From Amoebophrya sp. AT5.2 (Eukaryota > Sar > Dinophyceae > Syndiniales > Amoebophryaceae), in NCBI GenBank assembly GCA_005223375.1, contig RXOD01004000.1, positions 1 to 32,189 of the forward strand: a stretch of DNA of 32,189 nucleotides, read 5' to 3'. Under the pieces are notes generated by a model, which saw nothing but the letters and a program-made list of their open reading frames with translations, was not told where the DNA came from and did not search any database. The translations under genes and the position numbers were made by a program. Positions 1 to 9,383 of the stretch are shown in pieces; position 1 is the stretch's first letter; the number at the start of each line of letters is the position of its first letter.

Positions 1-116
1 CGGGCGGTTCAGAGCGCCGTGACCATAGCGCACTCGCCATCTAAGGCAGTCGCCACCTAAGGGGGCCCATATACGACCTTTACCCTATCTTACACTATAC
101 CACTTCCTTTACTTAC
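1..116 (-). other. Putative intron of the secreted SR-rich gene, running off the left edge
   Basis: On the minus strand the donor GTAAGTAAAGG begins at 116 directly after the last supported codon. No acceptor is visible before the window ends. The stop at 90-92 lies inside this intron. Confidence 0.5.
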
Positions 117-2024
117 CACCTGGCCCCGCCATATACCCGCATCCGCATCGACAGCCGTGAAGACAGGACGCTCGTCGTGTGCAGCTGGTCGCGTCGTGTC
201 GCCGCTGCCGTGGTCGCCGCCGCCGCGTTGCCGCTGCAGCTCGTCATGGGCAGCGAGGAAGGAACGCGATCGCGAATGCGAGCGAGAACGAGATGACGGA
301 GAATGATGATGATCTACTTCTTGATGCTGGCCATTTCCATTGGGTCCTTGATGTTCCTCCACCCCGGAGAGGGGTGTGCGCGAAGATCTTAGTCCCCCCC
401 GCCGACTTCCAGAAATAGCCCCTTCGACGTCAAAATATCCGTCCCCTCTTTGCGATCGGGAGACACAGCGATCGTTGAAGAACACCGGAGCACCGCTTTC
501 GTCCACACCGACATTTGCGTGCTGGGTGAAGGCTGTGCGCGGCGGTGCCACCTGCGGAAGATGTCCCTCTTCTTCGACTTGGTCCACCGCGGGGACTCCC
601 GCCTGGCTTGCTGAGCCTGAATCTTCGTCTTGTTTGCAGCTGCCAGGCGCAGCAGGCGGTTGTGGTTGAATCAGGGACTGATCCTCGGCAGTACGCGCTC
701 CTCCTTCCGGCGCGTAAGGATCATTTTCGGAAAGCGCCACGCGCCGCAGCAGCGTCACCAGCACGTCGTCCAGACGACCACCACTAACTTTTTGTTTTTT
801 CTTCATTGCGTTTGCGTCGTGATGATCGTGGTCAAAGTCCTGCCTCGCCCGCGCCATTTCCGCGAGGTCCAGATGAAACAATTTCTGGAACAACAGCTGG
901 GGTGTGCGCTGCTCCACCTGCGCGATTTCCTCCAGCCGCTTGAGGTGTAGCGCAGCCAGTTGCAGGAGACTGTTGCCTCCGTCGTCGGAAACTTGGCAGA
1001 AAGCGTGCAGCTCGACAGGGGAATGCGCTCGGCCCGTGGCCAACACGTGCCAGAAAGCCGTGTTGGAAGACGCTGGCGCGGGGGGAGACGAGGTCGAGCG
1101 ATGGCAAGCTTTGCTCGCACTACTAGATGCAGATGAAGAGGATGCCGCGGCCGCGCCACCATGCGACGGGCTGCCGGAGGCGGCCGCGATGGTGCCACCG
1201 CTCGTTGCGCTTGCAGTTCGCGAGTGCGAGGTGGAAGATCCGACGTTTCTTCGAAGATGTGGAATTCCTCGCGATCGGGCCTCGCCAAGTTCATCTTGGC
1301 CGAAATAAATGCCTCCGTGGTCGCTCGAAGGGGTTTCGCTTTCGACTTCTTCGCTGCTGGTCCTGGGCGTTCGACTGTCTTCTACGTCGTCCAGGCTGCG
1401 AAAGTTGCGAAAGTTGCCTTCGTCAGGCGGACGCGAGTTATGTAGTTCGGGCGTCGCGGGAAGGTTGTCACCCGGCCGTTGCAGCTGGAAAAAGTGGTCG
1501 TCCACGTCGTCGTGGCGATCGTCCGGCCCCGCGAGCAGCTGCGCCGCCGAGCAAGCAGATGAGTAGCAGTAGACTCCTCGAGGGGTGGAGACCTCCGTGG
1601 TAGTGGACAACTTGGCGGTCAGAGCTCCATCAGAGTCGTGGTCTACTCGTCGGTGGTCCCCCTCTCGTAGGTGGAGGTGGACCCCGAGGAGTTCGCGGCC
1701 CTGATCGGTAGAAAGAAGTATCGCGCGCGCGACGTCCTCCCAGCGCAACGCACTGTCGACCGCCTGCTCCGCGGTCAGGGACTTGATCTCCAGCGGTGGT
1801 CCCGCAGCAGAAGCCGAAGCGCCGGTCCCGCCGACGCATTCTACCGTTGAGATGGGAAAAAGCCAAGCAGGAATAAGCACAGCCGCAGCGATGTTGAAAA
1901 CTGATGTCGACGAGCAGAAAGAAGTGCGACCACTACGAGCACGCCGGGTCATGATCGGGCTGGAGGCGTCGCCTGCTGTCAGCTTATTGTGACGCAGAGG
2001 CAGATCCGGATCCCGGCGCGCCAT
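117..2024 (-). CDS. Secreted or membrane-anchored SR/His-rich protein, 5' exon (partial)
   Basis: I do not recognise the family. The frame opens with ATG at 2024; a second in-frame ATG at 1952 (residue 25) is followed by an Arg-rich n-region and a hydrophobic core (FNIAAAVLIPAWLFPIS, about residues 43-59) that reads as a signal peptide or signal anchor. Starting at 1952 gives the more typical signal peptide. The rest is low-complexity: acidic/Ser segments, Ala/Ser runs around residues 275-310, a His/Asp patch, and an SR-dipeptide tract near residue 580. The frame reaches a stop at position 90, but a textbook donor (G|GTAAGTAAAG) puts the exon end at 117 in phase 0, so the last residues before the stop are probably intron and the gene continues beyond the left edge. 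An extracellular role is inferred only from the N-terminus. Confidence 0.6.
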
Positions 2025-3115
2025 GATTGGGTAACGGTTCGCCTTCGCTCAGCAACGGCAATATCCTTGCTGAACGAGACGATCATCTGAATTCTTGCAA
2101 CGAACCGTATCCATTCTTCGAAAACTACTAGTTATCAATAGTATTAGCGTAGTGACTAGCGTACATCAACTCGAGTCCTGTTCAGATCGGATCGAGCAAG
2201 AGCATTGAAATTTCATGTGTGTGCATGTAGATACGTCAAGCGGCAGGCGTTCGTACAACAAAGAACATCAATAATTTCAGCGCATGCGCCGGTTGCGGTA
2301 TCGTCCTCCTGTCCCCAATGATTCGGGTTCGGCTTCTTCACGTCGACGTTTAATTAATGGATTGACCTCCACGAGGCACGAGCGTAGATTCAAAGCGTTG
2401 ATCTTCTTCACTTCGTTGATTCATACGTACTAATAATTTTTGATTTATTTTTAGAAAAACAGGCTGCACGACTTGATCTTGACGTGCTGACAATGACGGA
2501 CATGCAAGCTCTTGATCTCCTGGGGATGTTTGTATGATGATGATTCTTCAACTTATTTGTGGTTCAATGAACGAAGCGAGCAGATGAAGCAGAACTAGAA
2601 CGACGGAAGCAAGGCCAAAGGTCCAGCTCAAGATCCAAGCAGGCGGCGGCGGCGGCCAGTTCATCGCTTGTTTGCCAAGACTGTGACGTTGACGAAGTGA
2701 TCGATATCCTGAGGCCGCGTCATCGTTCTCTATTCTGCTCAGGATGCCAACCGTCGGCATCCTGAGCAGAATAGAGAACGACGACGCGGCATTCGCAATC
2801 CTTATCGCTGTTGCTTGTTGAACTTGAATGTTGATTCTGGGGCGGGGCCACGTCAAAGTTCTCCGCCATTGCTTTTCCTCGGACCATCAACTTCGTTCAA
2901 CTACATATGGAGACCTCGACTAAAAACGTCACTCCACTCGTTGTCGTTCTCATTGATTGTCATTATACACATCAGAAAACCGTACGTCGGAAGGTAAAAG
3001 TTCTTGCGGCCGTGGGGGCGTCTACTCACCTGTAGGTACATCACAGCACCCCGAGCACCACCACCAACTTACTTGGTCACAACTGGTGAAGATCTTCTGC
3101 CGCTCGTTGTCACTC
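2025..3115. other. Intergenic region, with a long hairpin
   Basis: This lies between the 5' end of the secreted-protein gene and the 3' end of the kinase gene. The only notable structure is the hairpin at 2714-2790. A 102-residue minus frame at 2548-2856 crosses the hairpin and contains a hydrophobic stretch, but it starts without ATG and has no other sign of coding. It may hold a 5' leader, a leader intron and the kinase 3' UTR. Confidence 0.5.
2714..2790. repeat. Near-perfect 35-bp inverted repeat (hairpin)
   Basis: The left arm (2714-2748) and right arm (2756-2790) are reverse complements with one mismatch, separated by a 7-base loop (aaccgtc). As RNA either strand would form a 35-bp stem. 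On the transcribed minus strand a GT lies in the loop three bases before the second arm. It could be a fold-back element, a small-RNA precursor or an introner-like insertion in a leader. Confidence 0.9.
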
Positions 3116-4995
3116 TCATTCCGGATATAAAGGATGCAAACTTGATGTCAGGAAGTCGCTCATGCTACACACAGCACCTGGCTCTTCTTCTTGTGAGTAG
3201 AAGGAAAGAAAGTCATCCAATTCCAGCAGCTCGCTGGTGTGTATTTGTCGACCATATTCCTCGATACTGGTCTGCAATTCGGGGTCCCGGTCCTCGCCGG
3301 GAGCGGGCGGAGGCTTCCCGGCCTCCGGTCGCCTCGGGTCATTTTCGTCTCCCATTTGAATATGAAGACGATCCGGGACAACGGGAGGCTCACAAACCTC
3401 CTGGCGCGCCTGAAGATTCAGAGTTGTCGTAGAAGTTGTTTCACTTCGTCCATCATCTCGATCTCGCCCGAGTTTTCTCCGCTCGACGGCCTCCGGTCGC
3501 CTCGGGTCGTCAATTTCGTCTTCCATTTGAAGATGAAGACGATCCGAGGCAACGGGAGGCTCACAAACCTCCTGGTGCGCCTGAAGATTCAGAGTTGTCG
3601 TAGAAGTTGTTGCAGCTCGTCCACCATATCGATCTCGTCTTCGCTCGAGGGAGATGATGGACCGGGTTCCTCGATGGACCGTTCCAGCTTTGCTCCAGCG
3701 GGCTTTGCTCACAGTGCCGCTGGGCGCTTCGGTGCCCAAACCGTGGCCGAGCGAGACCGCACCAGCTGCTACGCTCGTATCGGGTTGATCTCGGTTTGCC
3801 ATCATTTCGTTTGGGCTTGGCTTTCCGTTTTCGGAGACGGAGACGTCGGAGCTTTCAATATTACTAGTTGTCAGGTGGTGCCCGTGCCCCTGCCCGGCCA
3901 AGAATTTTTCCAGATACCACTTCGTCGTCTTGCGTACGTCCTCGTCACTCTGCAGGTGCTTGACCTCCTGGAAGCCCTCGGCCCGCGCGCGCGGCTCCTC
4001 CATACTCTGCTCAAATGAGCGGAGTATGCTTTTCGCTTTGCCCCACGTGACGCCGTGCAGCGACGGGTGCCGCTTCTTCGGGTCGGGCTCCTGGCCCCGC
4101 TCCACCATACGGCGAACGCAAGTATCCGCATCCACGTGGTCGAACCAGACGCAGTCGAGCGTCCGCACCGCAAGCCCGCCGTCACAATTGCTCTTTTCGC
4201 TATGTTCTCTCTTCGCTACCGCGGCCGCATTCACCCAGTACTGCCGCTGCAGTTCGCATATGTTGGTGCGGTCAATGACCAGGACGAGAATTGATGTTTT
4301 GACCTTCTTGTTCTTGTTCGACCGGGAGAACTGACTTCGGACCAGTGCGTGGAAGCGCTGGAGGCAAGCTTCCCGAGTGCCGAGCTGATCCTGGCATATG
4401 ATGCGCGCGTTCAACTGTAATTCCAACGGCTCTTCAACTTCATTTTTTCTCTTTCCCGGAGCCACATAAACCCGCCCCTTCTGCTTGACGCCCTGCTCGA
4501 GCTTCTCGCACAAGTTTGCAGCAAAGCTGGACTTGCCGCAACCAGGCAGACCCATCAACACGATCACGTGCAGCTGCCGATGTCGGCCGCGCTCGGCTTC
4601 TGATGTACAGTAGATGGGTTGGGCTCGCCTGTTGGGCTGACAGACGGACGAAAAAGGAAATATTTGTGATATCGTGAACGTGATCGTAATCGTGAAGCAG
4701 AAGGTAAAGGCCTACGCACTGACCTCACGTGTTTCATCTTCTTGCTATGCAAATGCTTCCAGAAAAACCAAACAGAAAACGGACTAGGTACATCAAAGAG
4801 CGCGTGTATGAATTGGTGCTCACCATCGTCCCCCAGAAGTGGTGGCGTGAGATCATGAAGGTGGGTGGTCTCGGCTGTAAGATGACCTCCTCCGAAGTTA
4901 AACGCGCGATTGCCGTCGAGAAACGCAGGACCTTCCTCCGGCGGATTCTCGGACATCGAAATCGAGTCGCCCAGTATCAGCAGCGGCGCCGGCAT
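3116..4995 (-). CDS. P-loop polynucleotide-kinase-like protein with a C-terminal tandem repeat (two exons)
   Basis: Model: exons 4729-4995 and 3116-4573, joined in phase 0 across a 155-bp intron (donor CAC|GTGAGG, acceptor CGGCAG|CTG), giving 574 aa. Exon 2 begins with strand-1/Walker A (VIVLMGLPGCGKS, Walker A at residues 97-104), then ICQDQLGTR (about 148-156), VIDRTN (188-193), and RHPSL (257-261) before a helix. This order is that of AAA_33/PNK-like kinases, where the D-x-T-N strand and a late basic/HP motif act in phosphoryl transfer; DRTN retains Asp and Asn. Exon 1 has a LILGDSIS segment resembling SGNH block I, but too little surrounds it to call an esterase. The C-terminal 180 residues are low-complexity with two copies of a roughly 50-residue repeat. 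A good acceptor (CCACAG|GTG) ends at 5023, so an upstream exon is likely. Substrate unknown. Confidence 0.7.
3322..3637 (-). repeat. Tandem duplication in the kinase-gene tail, 168-bp period
   Basis: Copy 1 (about 3322-3466) and copy 2 (about 3490-3637) are mostly identical, with a 3-bp length difference and scattered substitutions. They start 168 bp apart (56 codons), so the reading frame is kept. Each copy encodes TTSTTTLNLQA(H/R)QEVCEPPV followed by an acidic DPRRPEA block. Confidence 0.9.
4574..4728 (-). other. Intron in the kinase-like gene
   Basis: The donor is CAC|GTGAGGTCAG and the acceptor GGCAG|CTGCAC. Both flanking frames are in phase 0, and the acceptor restores the strand before Walker A (LHVIVLMG). 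The intron contains an in-frame stop (TGA at 4564-4566 terminates the unspliced frame just beyond it). Confidence 0.55.
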
Positions 4996-5229
4996 TAAGA
5001 GTTGCCGCACCTCATCAGGCACCTGTGGTTGATTTTTATTTTAGACTTTTTTTGTTTTCATGATCAAGCTCCTGCGCATCCATGCTATCGCCGAAACATG
5101 AGAGAACCGGGAAGGTCTACTTCGCTCGGCGTTGAATGATGATGATCATCAAAGAATTCCTTAATAGAAGCATGCGAAGCAAGATGAGCACTCGTCTGAT
5201 ACTTTTAAGAGCCTTTTTCTGTTTGGTCC
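4996..5229. other. 5' flank of the kinase-like gene; likely leader or upstream intron
   Basis: Minus-strand sequence just upstream of 5022 ends in an AT-rich stretch and CCACAG, a good splice acceptor. The preceding exon is not identified: no ATG-started frame here joins in phase. Confidence 0.35.
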
Positions 5230-8187
5230 TTATGCCTGATGGCGATGTCTGTTATCCACATGTTGCTTGTCTTGTTGATGTCCCCATTTTTCCGGACAGA
5301 GCAAATCTAAATCACCAGGAGACGCAAACAAGTGCTGGCTGTGCCTGTGAAAAAACACCTCCTCCATTCTGGCCACCGATGTCGGGCGAAAGCGATAATC
5401 GGCTTTCTGTCGTGCCGCGGGAGATGAAGTTCGGTAACCAGCCCGATGGGGAGCTGGTGAACGACACCGCGCCAGATTCTCGATGTCGTTCACCAGCTCC
5501 CTGACGATGAGGTGCAGTTTGGTACGCCTCGCGAAAACCTGCACGCCGATCCCTGTTACGAGCGCGTCGTCCGTGCTCGTTTCGACCCCGTGCTCGTCGG
5601 TGGTCTGGACGTAGAGTTCCACCTTTGGCCCGGTGGTACTACTATTCATCTGGCGGCTCAGCCGCGCGTGCAGGCTGCAGACGACCTCGTCCACTTTAGA
5701 CGCGGTGATCTTCGGAGGTCGTTGCAGCGGTCGGTCGTGCGGGTCGTGATGAAGATCTTGAAGTTGAAGATGACCAGCATCTGCTTCGAGGCCGAACCTC
5801 AACTCCCAGCCTTCCAGCGGGTCCACGACGAGCATGGTTTCGTCGGGCTTGGCGTAAATCTCGAGCAGCGCGAGAGGGTCGTCGTAGATGTGCTCCTGGC
5901 GCAGGCGAACCAGGTCGGGCTCCCCGGAACGGGACTCGGGGGAGCACAACTTGAGGAGTTGGGCTCGCGTGGTCGCGGAAGCTGATGCTGAACTTCGTGA
6001 AGACGTGGACGATGAGGAGCTCGAAGGAGGAGGCGAAGGTACTCTACTCGCTGTCGTAGTTGTACTTCTTGTTGCGGTCGTTGCGGTGCTACGCTTCTCT
6101 GGGGAGCGGTACCGCTTTCGAAGGCCCGTGACCACGTCGCCCCGTTTCAGGTGCTTCAGGTACAGGTACGTGGCACGCGGCGGGGACGACCTCGACGACC
6201 TCAGCTCGGTTTGTTTTTTCCTCCTCAGCTCCTCGGTTTGCTTTTTCCTCTTCAACATCCGTCGACGTTGCGCGCCGGGGAACGTCTTTTGGAACTTCTC
6301 GCCGCCCGCGCCAAGCTCTCCCGAGGTCGACCGCTTGCCGCCGAGCATCAAAAGCGCGCTCTGGCCCAGATCTTCGGCGTCCGATTCTTCCTCGCCAGCA
6401 GGTAAATGTTGTTCCTCGTCTTCAGGGCTGACGTCCACCACGAGCCCGTCTGCGCAGGGCCGCACGCAGCGCGCCAGCGCATCCACGGGGCGGTTTGAGT
6501 GCTGGCCCAGCAGAAGATCCTCATCGGAGTTGGAGGACGAAGAAAGCAGAATGTGCCGCTCCAGTGCCACCTTGGCGCGGAAGGTGAAGCAGGTCCTCCT
6601 GCTTGACGATGAGGCCGTGACGTTCTTCGCTGTAAGATGACCACCGCCGCGCCCGGGGTCCGGCGGTGGATGTCGTGGATCCCCGAGAGTAGAGGAACCA
6701 CTACCAGCGCGGGACTGTCGATCTCGGATCTGCAAGTGCGTCAGCATGTAGTGCGCCGCCGCTTCGTCCGAAATCCGGATCAGGTTGTCATCCAGAATGT
6801 CATTCATCTCCTCGACGGCACAATCCCAGTCATCAAGCGCCTGATCATGGTTCCACCTCGCGTCCACCTTGGTCCTCGTGATCGGCACGACTAGAGAAGC
6901 CCCCTCGCCGCCGAAACCACCGCCATACGCAGCGGGGTCGCCGGACGAACCGTCCACCTCGAGGAGAATGTTGCCCACCTCCAAAGTCGGATTCTGCGAC
7001 GCCGTGACCCAATGCCCGGCACCAGGCACGGCTTCCATCGATACATCCAAGTGCACTGGCCGCTCGGAACTGCTCGGAGGAGGTGCCCTCGTCTCGTCGT
7101 CATAATTCTCGATTTCCTGCACCTGCTCCTCGCCGCGCTGGCGGCGTTCTTCCTCTTCGTCCTCACCAGCTCCTGCTCGTGAAGATGATCTTCTTCTTCG
7201 CCCCCCCATCTTGGTGCAAGAAATCTCCTCCTGTTTCTTCTCGAGAAAACAGATGTCGAGCGGCATACCCGTCGGAGACATAAGGGCTACGAGTGTCTGC
7301 GCGGCGGGGGAATCCGATTGGCTCGCCCCGGCACGGAGAGCAGCGCCGGTAGTGTCGGTAGTGTTCCTCATGGCTGCCGGAGAGTGATGCTCCGCGAAGG
7401 TTTCGAGGGCTGCGCAGATACTCGGCGAAGGTTTCGAGGCAGTCGTTTTGGTCGTAGTCGTGTCGCGAGTGGAACAAGAAATGGCGCAATTGGAAGTAGT
7501 GATATAATCGGTAGTTAAAGTTATGCGGTTGGCTTCGCTAGTCGTAGTCGTGGTCGTTGAACATGGAGGACCTTTAGAAATTATGTACGGTAGCACATTG
7601 CTTCGCGGAGCGGGTAGGGGCCGGCACTCCTTTTTGTAGTTCATCTGATGGTCTACGTAGTGGTCGCTGTACACTGTCTCCGTCACGGACTGTAGTTCAT
7701 TATTGTAATTGTTCCATTGAAGAAATCCACTCCGGTGCTCGTCCAGTTGTGTTTGATGCTGTCGCTGGTCGTGAAATTTTCGTAGATCATGTGCCTCTAG
7801 TTCCTTTCCCTGATGCGGCTGATGATGAGTCTTATGTTGGCGTGCCAGCGCCGTACGATCTCCGTGATTTACTAGATTTTTCCCATTGGCATTAGAGGGT
7901 GAGGGTCGTGAGGGTGAGCTACCATGGAGATCAATATGAGGCATCGGCATGAAGTATCCGTAGGGCTGGTCCGCAAGGTAGACGTGGTCGCCGACGGGGT
8001 ACAGTCCCGGATGCGCGCCGGAACCTTCTTGTTGGGCGTGCAGTTGCTGCTGCAGCTGCGGAGGCGGAAAAATACACGCTTCGGCGCCTTCGCATTCATG
8101 CTGTGGCGAAGTAGAGATGAAGTAGGGGGCCGCCGGCGCCGGTGCCTGATGAACCCCCACTCCTCCGGCACCGGCGCCTGAACTCCA
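5230..8187 (-). CDS. Large low-complexity protein of unknown function (main exon)
   Basis: This open frame runs without a stop from about 8256 to the TGA at 5230. It encodes a Gln/His/Pro-rich N-terminus, Thr-rich tracts, an acidic/Arg block (GGRRRRSSSRAGAGEDEEEER), a Lys/Arg segment with a duplicated RRKKQTE unit (nuclear-localisation-like), a Ser run, and a more ordered C-terminal part (PDLVRLRQEHIYDDPLALLE; EGWELRFGLEADAG; KVELYVQTTDEHGVE) that may be a globular domain. No family is recognised. There is no convincing ATG at the 5' end: the first residues are preceded by CAG at 8188-8190, which can act as an acceptor for the exon at 8334-8744 in phase 0, giving about 1122 aa in all. A 123-bp in-frame segment at 5345-5467 may be an intron. 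A nuclear role is only a guess from the basic clusters. Confidence 0.6.
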   Translation of the reverse strand, partial: WSSGAGAGGVGVHQAPAPAAPYFISTSPQHECEGAEACIFPPPQLQQQLHAQQEGSGAHPGLYPVGDHVYLADQPYGYFMPMPHIDLHGSSPSRPSPSNANGKNLVNHGDRTALARQHKTHHQPHQGKELEAHDLRKFHDQRQHQTQLDEHRSGFLQWNNYNNELQSVTETVYSDHYVDHQMNYKKECRPLPAPRSNVLPYIISKGPPCSTTTTTTSEANRITLTTDYITTSNCAISCSTRDTTTTKTTASKPSPSICAALETFAEHHSPAAMRNTTDTTGAALRAGASQSDSPAAQTLVALMSPTGMPLDICFLEKKQEEISCTKMGGRRRRSSSRAGAGEDEEEERRQRGEEQVQEIENYDDETRAPPPSSSERPVHLDVSMEAVPGAGHWVTASQNPTLEVGNILLEVDGSSGDPAAYGGGFGGEGASLVVPITRTKVDARWNHDQALDDWDCAVEEMNDILDDNLIRISDEAAAHYMLTHLQIRDRQSRAGSGSSTLGDPRHPPPDPGRGGGHLTAKNVTASSSSRRTCFTFRAKVALERHILLSSSSNSDEDLLLGQHSNRPVDALARCVRPCADGLVVDVSPEDEEQHLPAGEEESDAEDLGQSALLMLGGKRSTSGELGAGGEKFQKTFPGAQRRRMLKRKKQTEELRRKKQTELRSSRSSPPRATYLYLKHLKRGDVVTGLRKRYRSPEKRSTATTATRSTTTTASRVPSPPPSSSSSSTSSRSSASASATTRAQLLKLCSPESRSGEPDLVRLRQEHIYDDPLALLEIYAKPDETMLVVDPLEGWELRFGLEADAGHLQLQDLHHDPHDRPLQRPPKITASKVDEVVCSLHARLSRQMNSSTTGPKVELYVQTTDEHGVETSTDDALVTGIGVQVFARRTKLHLIVRELVNDIENLARCRSPAPHRAGYRTSSPAARQKADYRFRPTSVARMEEVFFHRHSQHLFASPGDLDLLCPEKWGHQQDKQHVDNRHRHQA
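5345..5467 (-). other. Candidate in-frame intron starting in a palindrome
   Basis: On the minus strand GTGTCGTTC (from 5467) to GTTTTTTCACAG (to 5345) gives 123 bp, a multiple of three without a stop, with phase 2 at both ends. The sequence inside looks less protein-like than the conserved-looking stretch before it. The first 18 bases of the second palindrome arm form the 5' end of this segment. It could equally be retained coding sequence. Confidence 0.35.
5449..5501. repeat. 18-bp perfect inverted repeat, 17-bp spacer, inside a reading frame
   Basis: Arms 5449-5466 and 5484-5501 are exact reverse complements (core gagctggtgaacgac). The element lies in the 3' third of the large unknown gene and overlaps its candidate intron donor. 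Confidence 0.9.
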
Positions 8188-8295
8188 CTGACGAACAATC
8201 GGACCATCGTCAACTACTTCGTCTCCACACGCACCTCCGCCGCCGAAGGATCTTCATGATCTAGTACTAACAAAAGACTGCGAGCGGCCCCCGAA

Positions 8296-8364
8296 GTTCG
8301 CGAGGGCGAGATCTGTTGTCGATCTAGTACTACCCAGTTGTTCGCGAGGGCGAGATCTGTTGTC
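8296..8364. repeat. 25-bp perfect direct repeat
   Basis: Copies at 8296-8320 and 8340-8364 (core ttcgcgagggcgagatctg) are separated by 19 bp. The separator contains gatctagtacta, which recurs at 8259-8270. The block lies at the proposed exon end near 8334. Confidence 0.9.
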
Positions 8365-8744
8365 AACGCGCCATGATCTTGTTCAGAAAGAGCAGCAGCT
8401 CCACCACCACCTCCAAGTTCTTGCTCCCCGCCAATTTGACTTAGAGCCGGCTCGTCGTCCACGTCCTCCTGCACGAGGCCTGGGGGGAGTCGCTGTAAGT
8501 TCTGGTGTATCATTTGCGTCTTGCGGAGCTGCCGAAGCTCCTTCATAGTATGGAACCGGTAGTAGACCTCATTTTTTAGGCCGCCCTCTCCCAAAACCTC
8601 ACCAGTAGTCGCAGTTGTAGTGCTTGTAGAAGATGTAGCAGCAGTTGAAGTTGTAGCCCCTGGTTCTGGTTGTGCTTCCAGGAACCGCTTCCAGGAATCC
8701 TGCGCCGCTTTATTCGTGATCCAGACCCGCTTTTTCCGCCCCAT
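8334..8744 (-). CDS. Probable 5' exon of the large unknown protein, or a separate small gene
   Basis: ATG at 8744 begins MGRKKRVWITNKAAQDSWKR, a basic and credible N-terminus, followed by a Thr/Ser tract, a helical stretch (HTMKELRQLRKTQMIHQNL) and a Gly run. Unspliced, the frame stops at 8214 after passing through a repeat-derived stretch. A GTAGTA donor after 8334 (AACTGG|GTAGTA) and an acceptor at 8188 (CGTCAG|TGG) are both phase 0 and would join it to the exon at 5230-8187 through a 146-bp intron. The alternative is an independent protein of about 176 aa ending at 8214. No family recognised. Confidence 0.45.
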
Positions 8745-9383
8745 TGCGATCCCGAACCGCCGGCAGTGGCTGCACCTACACACGGACCCGACTACACCGG
8801 ACTCCCACGAACAATCCGATGGATAAAAAGGTAAAGGCTGTAGGTAGACTTGCTTCTACAAGATAATATTTTAGTGACACCGATTCCGACTCTGAGATTG
8901 ATAAAAATTATAATAAATGGGCTTGTTTGCTATGAACTGCTTTTGCAGATGCAGAGGCAGACCCATCTAGTACTTGTATCCATTTCCATGTCGAGTATGT
9001 AGTCCAGCTCCAGCTGCAAATCTACTTGATTTCTAGATCTAGGCACTAACTCAAATGAACAAGGTGTCGCTCCTCGACGTCGCGTACGCCTAACTAAATT
9101 AATAAATGCCAGCCGTCCCCGTCGCACTTCCGTCTGTAATGTACTGGACAAGGAATGCTCCAGTTACGTATCGTAATTTTAAGTATAAAGGAAAAAGTAA
9201 TAATGTAAAGTAATACAAGTTCTCCTTCTTTGAGTTGAAACAAAGGAGAAGCAAGTATCTATGCTTTCAGCTAATCAGGCGCCGCAGTACTTAACTTGTC
9301 GTTGGGAGCGTCGCCGTGGACGCTCGTGTCGCTGCCTGGCGGGAGGATGAGATTGATATTAGAGAAAAAGTGGGAGCTCGAGT
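8745..9383. other. Intergenic region, no supported gene
   Basis: It separates the 8334-8744 exon from the small gene at 9384-9940. It holds AT-rich stretches (about 8860-8925 and 9165-9225) and short minus frames (for example 8930-9151) without ATG-supported or recognisable content. It probably contains the 3' UTR of the small gene and the leader of the downstream gene. Confidence 0.4.

Noticed and set aside
2548..2856. 102-aa minus frame with a hydrophobic segment
   Set aside because: It crosses the 35-bp hairpin, starts without ATG and has no phase-compatible exon partner that I could find.
3239..4018. Plus-strand frame (259 aa) opposite the kinase gene
   Set aside because: The minus frame has Walker A and DRTN motifs and phase-consistent splicing; the plus frame only reads the tandem repeat in antisense.
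4001..4028. 13-bp inverted repeat with a 2-base loop in the kinase gene
   Set aside because: It has a mismatch and is short enough that one or two such hairpins are expected by chance in 32 kb.
5888..6640. Plus-strand frame (250 aa) opposite the large unknown gene
   Set aside because: Shadow frame with composition expected from antisense of Ser/Arg/Glu codons; the minus frame is open for almost 3 kb.
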